Origin: Ceriagrion tenellum
Taxonomy: Eukaryota; Arthropoda; Insecta; Odonata; Coenagrionidae
Assembly: GCA_963169105.1 (NCBI GenBank)
Contig: OY720641.1
Coordinates: 4,975,258 to 5,039,257, forward strand
DNA length: 64,000 nucleotides
Direction: 5' to 3'
Both the position numbers and the translations under genes were made by a program. The notes below the pieces were generated by a model. The model saw nothing but the letters and a program-made list of their open reading frames with translations, had not been told where the DNA came from and searched no databases. Position 1 is the stretch's first letter. The number at the start of each line of letters is the position of its first letter. Shown piece after piece: positions 55,947-64,000 of this stretch.

Positions 55947-58900
55947 ATGACTCCGTTCATCATTCACACGAGATCTCCTATAGTGATTCACCTTTTCGCT
56001 GGTGAGTACCCGATCGAGGGAAGGCGAGGAAAATTTCCAACGCTTTCGTCGTTTATTTATTCGTTGTTATGGTACGCATCCGGGCCCCACGTTCGCCCAT
56101 TGCGGTCGGTGTCAACTCTTGCTTATGATGGTTGCATTTTTCGGTGCTTCGTGAACAAAATTAGTGTCATCAATTCTTTACTTGGTTTCACAACGGTGCA
56201 CGAACGATGTAGCGGACTATTCTCTTTCGTTTCGTCAATGAAAACTCGTGTCAATATTAATTTTTAATTCCTTTTTTTATTAATTCCATGTGGAGTGTTT
56301 TTTGTTTTCTATAAATCAATTACGGTGCGTATCTATCAGTGAATTTATCAATGAAAGCTTGTGGGAAGTGTTTCAATGTTGTAAAACTCGTCGACTTATT
56401 AAAATGTTCACATTCCACTCTGGGTATCCATTGTGACAGTTACAGCTCCGCCAGTACAAAAAACTCTTCTCATTACAATGTGGGTTATTTTTCGCATTTG
56501 ATTATATATTGTTGTTGGATAAGTACTTTCTCAGAACCCCTACACAGCAATGGTTTTCGTCACTTGACCGAACTGTTGGATTTTTATTAAACCTCAGACG
56601 TGTTCCCATTTTGACCGCAATTTTAATGCAGACCATGTTTCATTTCATTGGTGCAGTAACACTGTAATCCTGAAATAAGGTGACCTCTGTCAATGAGATC
56701 GTTTGGTCAAGATTAGCGCTTAATTTGGCCCGTAATGGTGGGGAATATAGGTTACGCAGTTGCAAATATCATGCGATGTGAGTTACTGCGAGAAACTTAT
56801 TAATTTCTCTCACGTGAAGTAGACTCCAAAAACTGCTGGATTATGAAGACTTCACAGATAATGACTCCTACGAATTCATGCTGAAATGCCTAACTTAGAA
56901 CAAATATTCAGGATTACCTCTTGTATGCAAAATTATTCCAAGTTATTACAGTTACATAATTAAAGAAACACTGAATTCTACCTCTTTTGAATTTTCTCTC
57001 CTATCCTTTTCTGGTGATTTACTGCACATTATTATACCTCTTCTTTTGTTGAAATCTCACCTTCGTGGCATCGATGTGGCTAATTATAATTCATAAGGTC
57101 TCATTTAATCACACGTTTCGTTACAGTCCTCATCATCACATTATTCCATCTGTGATTAATGACCAATTAATACCTTTATACAATCTTCAAAATTAAATTG
57201 AATGGTTTTGATTTGATCCATAATGTACAGATTTTGCTAAATCTTAATATCAACGATTTATTTGGGTTTCATATTGTTATTGTGAATGCCATAAAATGCC
57301 TTGTTACCATCCTTGCTATGACATTATCTTGAAAAGTGTTTTTACCTTAAATTGTACCTTCTATTATTATATTTGAAACTTTAAGTAAAATTTATGTAAT
57401 GTAGACATCCTTTATTAGTTGGAGGGGACCAGTTTAAACCCCAACCTCCCTCTCTTAGTCGAACGAAGTTAATAGTTTTATATATTGAAAAAGGTAAAAT
57501 GGTGAGGATAAGTTATATTTTGCGCATCTCCGTTCATAATGTCATTTGAAAGAGGGAGCCATGATTACACGTAAGATATAGGCCCGCATCTCAAAATCTC
57601 ATATCTTATTCCCACGTGGAAGAATTTTGTGATATGAAGTAAAGTTGATTATTTTACCTGGATGTTAATCAGGACGCATTCAAAAACTGTTCTTAATGGG
57701 GTCAATTAAAACGTGAAGTTTTAAGTCATCAGTAAAAATCCGTCGTTCCTTACTAGCATCAGAACAACAGTTCACGAGGAGTTTTTTTTTTTAATTTTTC
57801 ATCAGCTTTCCTGATTTGCTCAAGTATGCTGTTAGTTACAAATGCACACTTAGTTCACAACCCATTTACAAATTGAAATATCAATCAAATCAGATGCACG
57901 CATGTTGTGATTGAGAAGACCAGGTTCTTAAAATAAATAACTTTATTAGTTCCTAGAGCAACACTCTATTTATTAGTTTATTATTATTTATTAGTTATTA
58001 GAGCAGGACTCTTAGATCACAACCTTTAGTTAAGGGTTAGATTGCCAGTGCGGGAAATACGGAATGAAGATAAATCATAAGGAAACTAAAGTAATGAGAT
58101 GCTCAGGGACAAAGACTTGTAGGTACTGTTATCTAACGTAGAAAACTGACATTTATAATAAGGATATGGTGAAAGCACAACTTGATATCAGGCATGCCGC
58201 GACAGATATGGTTTTTTTGGCTGGTTTTTTAAAATCCTCAAGGTTGAAAATTGCAAAATCAACTCTAACCTCAAAATATGTAAATCTGTCTGTTAACTTC
58301 ATATTAAAGGGTACATAAGCGTACTTCTCCCCACTTTGTTGTATGGTAGTGAAACATGGTTATGTCAGGATAGACTTAAGGGCAGACTAAACGCCGTGGG
58401 TATGAGTTATCTGAGGAGTGTTTGCGGCAAAAGTAGGATGGATAGAGTCAGGAATGGGTGGGTAATAAATGAATGTGGGTTAAATGCTCCAGTAATGGAC
58501 ATAAATGAAAGGAGTGTGCTTCGTTGGTTTGGCCATGTTGAGAGAGTGGATGAGAGTCAAATAACAAAACAGATATATGAGTGTAGAATGAATGGTGCGA
58601 GAGGTAGAGGTAGGCCGAGAAAGTTGTGGTTGAATGTGGTAGAGGAAATTCTTAGGAGGAGGAATATTAGGAGTCTTAAAAACAGGAGGGCGTGTATGAA
58701 GCAGTGTATGCGGGTAAATGAGGCGAAAGAGGTTTGCAAGGATAGGTCAGTATAGAGGAAATTATTGAAGCAGATTTAGGTGTACAAATATGTATTTATG
58801 AGTGAAACTTGGTGACTCTTTCTACCCCGGAAGGGAACGGCGTGATTGGTATGTATGTATGTATGTATGTAAAATCATTGGGTTTAGCAGGACAGTATAA

Positions 58901-60731
58901 TGGCAATGCGTGGTATGTGTCAGGACAGTATGTGATACGAATATCTTCTCCCACCTTAATATATCTTCTCATCTCACCACCTATGCCCTACTCCCCATAT
59001 CTCTCTATTAATGATACCTACCCCGTGTTTAGAAATTAGAGCATAAAGGGTTCTCCACCATTGTAATCATGAGTAGCTTTTTTATAAGGTCAATTTAATT
59101 CGATGAATTCGACTTCTTTTGGTGTCTCACTGATAACCGTTTCAAGGATTTAAACTTTTTCATCCGATTAAGTGGCAAGGATTTGCCATTTTTGCTACCA
59201 TTAATGGGATAATAAAAACTTATAATACCTCTTAGGTCAAATGTAGTAAGTTTGCCAAATGCAGGCGAAAGTAAAATGAATTGTAGATGATCTGGAGCGA
59301 AGTAATGAAAGAACTGGACTTCATTCTGTGATGTGCTTCAAGAAACTTCAAGGAGTATTCCAAAATCTTCAAACTGTAAATGATCATATAGTAAATATGG
59401 CATATAAATAAACCTTGTGTTCTGATTTTCGAGCGAGATATATGTGACTGAGTGGTAGATGTGTTTTTCTTTCTATAGAAACTCGCAATAATTTCAGATA
59501 GTGAGAGGCCATTACATATTCAATCCGTGAATAAAAACGAGAGAATACAATATTTTTGCAAGCCTTTATTAAGTATTAACATATTTGAACTCAAATATCT
59601 CATTGGTTGCACAGCAATGGCAGATTTTTGACTGAAGATCGGAGAAACAATAATTTGAGATTGTGACAACAACTTACTTTTTAAAATGTTCAAATAAAAG
59701 AGATAATATAATATTTTCGCAAGCCTTAACAAAGTGATGACATGTTTGAACTCAAATATCATATTGATTCCAGAGAAATGGCTGATTTTTGTGGTTTTGG
59801 AGAAATTAGTGCTAATATTACTTATGAAAGTTTAATTTGGTGTATGATAAAGAAAATGGTGAAATCTCATTCACAAGACTTTTTGAGGCTGATGAAATCA
59901 CCATAAAATTATTCAATAACCAAGGCATACCTAATTTGAATGTTTCTTTATTTCAGTTGGATTATGTTTCCTGCTGCTGCAGCACTCCTTCACAAAGGCC
60001 CTAGATTTAAGCCGGCTGGATGAAACAGATGACGACAATGATGATAACTCGGTAATAAGATTTACATCCTTTCTATCAGTAGGATTGCATGAATTTAAGT
60101 TCCTCTCGCCTAATAATTGCAGAAACTCCTCTCGCTACTCTAAATTTAATTTATTTACCAAGCTATCAGTTCTCGTTGGGGCCATTCTCAATATAATGTA
60201 CTTCAAGTATTCAATTCCTTCCCCAAGAATTTTTTCTGAATTATTAAAAATGTATTGACAACTTAACTTTGATAATACCTCACCCAGCCATGAGGGCTGC
60301 GAATAGCTTCAGAATATGTGTTGAATTCTCTCGGGTTTCTCACCCGGTCAAATATTTGTCTGCTGGCAACGTGCCGACTGAAAACCGTCTTCCGTCACCG
60401 TCAGGGCAATAATGCCCAGGCCTCATGTGTACTCTCTGACGTACCGTACCGTGGTCCGTTACGCCTGAATGGCCTCTGTTTTTGGTTCTTTCCGTTACTA
60501 TTTAAAAAAATTACTGTTTCCACTCTTGACTAATCGTGTGCCCAGGGTAACAGTTTATTTTTTTGGGAAAAAGATGGATTACAATATCTTCCTTAATTAG
60601 CTTTTTGCAATTTATTTACGTTCACATTTGCGTTGTTATATTGCTATATTTTCTGTATTTTTAATACTTACAGGACGATAATGACAAGGATGAATCCAAG
60701 AATGAGAATAACTCTCCAAGTGATGGGTTAG
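55947..60731 (+). CDS. host gene, 5' part: secreted or membrane protein with acidic N-terminus (incomplete at the 3' end)
   Basis: There are three exons: 55947-56001 (ATG, donor G|GTGAGT), 59957-60051 (acceptor CTTTATTTCAG, donor G|GTAATA) and 60674-60731 (acceptor ATACTTACAG, donor G|GTAAGT). Phases agree at both joints (phase 1, then 0), and the third exon ends in phase 1. The encoded N-terminus has a short polar start (MTPFIIHTRSP), a hydrophobic core spread over exons 1 and 2 (IVIHLFAV, then GLCFLLLQ) and a likely signal cleavage after FTKA. The mature chain is highly acidic (LDLSRLDETDDDNDDNS, then DDNDKDESKNENN, SPSDGL). It should enter the secretory pathway; an extracellular-matrix or membrane protein is plausible. 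I cannot name the family from 69 residues. No fourth exon is evident before the window ends. Confidence 0.7.
56002..59956 (+). other. first intron of the host gene
   Basis: The intron is 3,955 bp, GT-AG, with a pyrimidine-rich acceptor (TTTCTTTATTTCAG). Its only recognisable content is the RTE-like fragment at 58320-58871 in the sense orientation. At about 58030 a TTAGATTGCCAGTG matches the inner arm of the palindrome at 61433-61613. The rest is AT-rich and unassigned. Confidence 0.6.
58320..58871 (+). mobile_element. RTE-like retrotransposon 3' fragment, copy C, inside intron 1
   Basis: It encodes TLLYGSETWLCQDRLKGRLN, AVGMSYLRSVCGKSRMDRVR, RSVLRWFGHVERVDE and RGRGRPRKLWLN in a 139-codon frame ended by TAG. 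The 3' UTR is CCCCGGAAGGGAACGGCGTG and the tail is (GTAT)n to about 58871. It starts slightly 3' of copies A and B and is inserted sense to the host gene. Confidence 0.85.
60052..60673 (+). other. second intron of the host gene
   Basis: It is 622 bp with a GTAATA donor and a TTTTTAATACTTACAG acceptor. It contains a moderately GC-rich block (60330-60480) with no recognised element. Confidence 0.55.
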
Positions 60732-61432
60732 GTAAGTGAATATACATTTATGATTTACAACTTTCGTAAAATGGGTCGGGGGTTCGTGAAGCATTGTAAA
60801 CCAAGCCAATTACATTTAAGTGCATTAAGGTACTCTACCGGATATATTATGACTGAATTTTAAGGAATATCCAAGTACGGTTAAATGGTTACGAGATTAG
60901 CAGTAAATTTTATAGAATAACTATATAAGATTGCCAAGGCCATTGGTTGATCATTTGTGTGTAGTTGATAGTATTTATATAACATACACCATAAGTTATT
61001 GTTAAATCTCAATTTATTAGAATTAACTATAAGAACAAGTTTTGCCATAGTCACAAGGGTGTTGCTTCAACTAACATATTTTAAAATGTGCTTTTAAGAA
61101 AATAGGTATGCAAGGGCACATCACGAGGCTCACTGTGATAATGTAGGATTGAAGAAGTTTTCGTGAATATTTTATTTGTAAAAAAAGGAGACGGCAATAT
61201 TCTTGATAACCATGCATACGAATTGTGAAAAATTATTTCATTCTATCTGAAAATCGTGAAAAATGGCAGAATGCAGAACATGATTAAAGATATATTGAAT
61301 ATGATATTAATATTGATATTAATATTGAATATGATATGAATATTGATAATAATAGAATGAATTGACATATTTGGGTTGAAACAGAAAACCAATTTAGTGG
61401 ATGTACTCATTTAGACCTAAAACCTGCTCAAA
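60732..61432 (+). other. start of intron 3; unassigned
   Basis: The donor is GTAAGTGAA. A short ATTGAATATGATATTAATATTGA-like simple repeat lies at about 61294-61350. No further exon was recognised. Confidence 0.45.
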
Positions 61433-61613
61433 CATTATTCAAACTTAGGGTTAAAATTTTCCACACTTTCTCCCATTAAAAATTGACACTATGAAGCATT
61501 AGATTGCCAGTGTTACCCACTGGCAGTGTTACCCACTGGCAATCTAATGCTTCATGGTGTCAATTGTTGATTGGAGAAAGTGTGGAAAATTCTAGCCCTA
61601 AGTTTGAATAATG
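61433..61613. repeat. 181-bp palindrome, 78-bp arms, 25-bp loop
   Basis: The left arm 61433-61510 (starting CATTATTCAAACTTAGGG) and right arm 61536-61613 are inverted copies with only a few mismatches. The inner ~25 bp of each arm are identical (ATGAAGCATTAGATTGCCAG). The loop and its edges repeat (CTGGCAG)TGTTACCCA. It is non-coding and would form a very stable hairpin. It is probably a foldback/MITE-type element within the host intron. Confidence 0.75.
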
Positions 61614-63353
61614 CCTACTATTTAATATACACGATTAAGTTATCTGATGATTTCATTAACGTAAAAGAATCTACAAAGACTCTTCTTCATATACTAGAGT
61701 GTTTTTCTTGTGAAATAATATATGCTCATACGTACTGGTTTGAAGACCATCCTTGTATGTTCTCCTGCTGGCAGTTGTGCGATCTGATGTCAGAATTGTA
61801 TTTGCTAATTTTTTCATCTAGTTCAATTTTGCAAACATTTAACTCAGTTATTCTAGATCAAGTCCTTTCAGATAACAATCGATCTCTGGTTGTGCGGACG
61901 GCATGTGCGCTACGTCGCAGTAAACTCAATCTTTCGATGTATCGCTACTAAATTATCATCACTGGCCCCGGCGTGGTTTCACTTCAAAGAGTTGTTACAA
62001 AAAGTCACATGTAATTATCCATAAGTGGAGATGACTTGGTCAACAGTAACGTGAAGATTCATTTTTTTAACATTAATGCGCGAGCGCATACCGTCCTGAA
62101 TCTCCCAATGCGTCATTTTCAAAGTCGACGCGCGAACTGCAAACCATTATGCCTACGGTTTTTACTTTGCATACAACTGAGAGGCCCGATTATTCCCTTT
62201 GTTATATTTAAAGTTGGTTTGAGCCTAATATCATTTTACTTAGAAATCAATGAATTTGGTCTCATTTTAAAGAAAAACATCTCATCCTTCTAATGACACT
62301 AAGAATTCAACCCCTTACCACATTACTTTCGGAGATATTTGCCAAAAAATACCAGCCCTTTTTCATGGGAAATAATACGTGTATGCACTCCAAAGAGACA
62401 TTATTTACAAAATGCGGAATTTATAACACTGAAATGTCGTAAAAAAAACTAACAGCGTGTAGTTGGTATGTTTTCTTAACTATATTTGAAAATTAATAAT
62501 ATTGTCAGAAAAGATACAAAGGAATCATTTATGTCTTTCGATAGTCTTTTCACGAGTCCAAAAGTTTTCTCCTTCGTAAGTTTTTCATCATTTAAGCTGA
62601 ATTATTCTCTCAACGATAGAAACATTTCGTATTTCCCGCCCACCGCAAGCCACTGTGAATCATTGAGCATTTGCGAAGAAATCCACTTTACATTTCTGTC
62701 TTTCTTAGGATTTTGTATCATGCCGCAATTCCGAAAATCGTACGAAATGGTTAATTTAATCCTTTGATTAACTTTGAGTCTCACAGCCAGTGATAAAATG
62801 TACCTTATTTATGTTTGGTTGTTAAACTAACACTGGAAATGTTGATGCTTACTTCGATGAGAAAGTAAAAGTGACACTCATTGGGAAAATTGCGAGTAAC
62901 AACGAAAGCGGGAAAACAGCCAACAGAATAATGCAAAAGGGGTTTTGAAATGCGGTCAAATTAAAGTAAAGTTAACGGAACTTGAAAGAAAAGAAGTACA
63001 ATGCGGCAATGCACTCTCGTCCCTTGCCTATACCCCTGCCTGCTTACCCTCTATCCCCGCTTGCAGATAAAGTCACGATCTGTACCAGCCCGCGTATTAT
63101 ACTGAAAAAAACAATCTAATGCCTCTGGTCTAGACCTGGCTCGCAGTTTCGTGATTTTGTCTGTTAGGCTGCAAACTCACGGTTGAATCTTGTATATCCG
63201 ATATGTGGCAACTACAAGGTGTGCTTGTGGATGATTGCCAGCATTGAGGACTTCATATAGATCCCGATTGTTCTATTATATCATCTGGTAGCTACCTCCT
63301 TAGATGGCTTGTTCCAATCTCCGATATGGAGACAGCTTTATCAGCTTATTATG
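61614..63353. other. unassigned interval
   Basis: Frames of 85-126 codons at 61571-62767 show no domain motifs and no matching splice sites in the phase needed for the host gene. I cannot call any of them an exon. Confidence 0.4.
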
Positions 63354-63471
63354 CAATGATACTCGAACGATATCGTACCGTCTACCAAATTTATTTCAAA
63401 CTCTTACAACACGTGTTTCAACTGTCTAGCAGTCATCATCAGGTGAGACTGATATCGTTTGAGTATCATTG
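63354..63471 (-). repeat. Penelope-like end with hammerhead-like core between inverted arms
   Basis: The arms 63354-63374 and 63451-63471 are inverted repeats (CAATGATACTCGAACG...) with one mismatch. Between them the minus strand reads CTGATGA, T, a GACTG/CAGTT stem, GAAAC, ACGT and GTT, then AATAAATTTGG. This is the same architecture as the palindrome at 1295-1433 and the inverted repeat at 23128-23217. Confidence 0.6.
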
Positions 63472-63479
63472 TTAAATAT

Positions 63480-64000
63480 GCTGTTCTACAATATATCGCC
63501 GGAGAAAGTGGAGCATATTATGCAGTTATCTACAGTAAGCTCGAGTGCAGCATTAATGCATGGGGTCACTCAGACTACACCCAGAGGCTGTTCCGATTAC
63601 AGAAATGGGCTGTGAGGATATAATGCTGGTGTCGGAAAACAATGCAGCAGCAGAAACCTTTTTAATGGACAAAACCTCCTAACTCATACGTGTATTTATA
63701 TATACTGTTTTGCAATTCATGGAAAGGAACAGCATACCTTTCTTAATCTGCTATTTAACAAGGACATTCACAACCACAATAAGAGGCAAAACAAAGACTT
63801 CAGATTCATCCCTCATAGCCTCACACTATACGCCAAAAGTCTGGCGTTTGCTAGCGTGTTGTTTTATAATTCCCTACCACCAGAGATTAAGGCAATCAAA
63901 TCTATAGAACAATTCAAAAGACAGGTAAAAATATTTTTGACTAACAGAGCCTTTTACTCTGTAAACGAGTATTTTAGTAGACTATGTTTTGGATTTTATC
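63480..64000 (+). mobile_element. non-LTR retrotransposon C-terminal fragment at the window edge
   Basis: In slightly broken frames it encodes SKLECSINAWGHSDYTQRLF, RLQKWAVRI, NKDIHNHNKRQNKDFRFIPH, LFYNSLPPEIKAIKSIEQFK and RQVKIFLTNRAFYSVNEY. This is the C-terminal region of a Jockey/CR1-like LINE (conserved HNHNTR-like and YNxLPxEIK blocks). No RT core is present. It continues to or beyond the right edge. Confidence 0.75.

Noticed and set aside
61571..62767. ORFs of 85-126 codons as possible further host exons
   Set aside because: None is preceded by a good acceptor and followed by a donor in the phase required after the exon ending at 60731.

Overview
This looks like repeat-dense nuclear DNA of an arthropod with a large genome, probably an insect. 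The evidence is spliced genes with GT-AG introns, tRNA-derived SINEs, and remains of many metazoan transposon classes: Penelope-like, CR1-like, RTE-like and R4/Dong-like retroelements, plus hAT, Tigger/pogo, piggyBac-like and P-element/THAP DNA transposons. There are no bacterial-type operons. The species cannot be fixed from the sequence alone; a damselfly-like or other hemimetabolous insect genome is only a guess.

Layout. 0-6 kb: Penelope-like (PLE) debris, a SINE, and several 3' fragments of APE-type non-LTR retrotransposons. 7-9.2 kb: two putative MITE-like elements and a SINE with a target-site duplication. 10-13.2 kb (minus): a broken hAT transposase abutting a broken Tigger transposase. 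14.4-16.7 kb: a retroelement fragment and a head-to-tail PLE cluster with GIY-YIG domains and hammerhead-like 3' ends. 16.7-26 kb: mostly unassigned DNA with CR1-like 3' ends, a CAGGGA-rich repeat, hairpins and one unrecognised ORF. 26.7-29.5 kb: a CR1-group LINE inserted with an 8-bp duplication into a piggyBac-like repeat. 30-38 kb: retroelement tails, a tandem duplication, an initiator-tRNA-Met-like sequence, a CR1-like element and a well-formed hammerhead motif. 38.1-48.2 kb: the most striking locus. A minus-strand RTE-like element is split by plus-strand R4/Dong-like sequence, and that is split in turn by a 4,030-bp P element whose THAP transposase is nearly intact. 48.9-53.7 kb: more CR1-like and RTE-like tails.

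The only good candidate for a host gene starts near 55.6 kb on the plus strand. A CpG-rich first exon with a start codon at 55947 is followed by two small exons at 59957-60051 and 60674-60731. They join in phase into a signal peptide and a very acidic mature N-terminus, and the gene continues out of the window. Its 3,955-bp first intron carries an RTE tail. After 60.7 kb the window holds a 181-bp palindrome, a PLE end bounded by inverted repeats, and the C-terminal part of another LINE.

Most genes here are parasites of one another rather than a pathway. The informative biology is the insertion order (RTE, then R4, then P), the recurrent self-cleaving-ribozyme-like PLE ends, and the partial secreted-protein gene.
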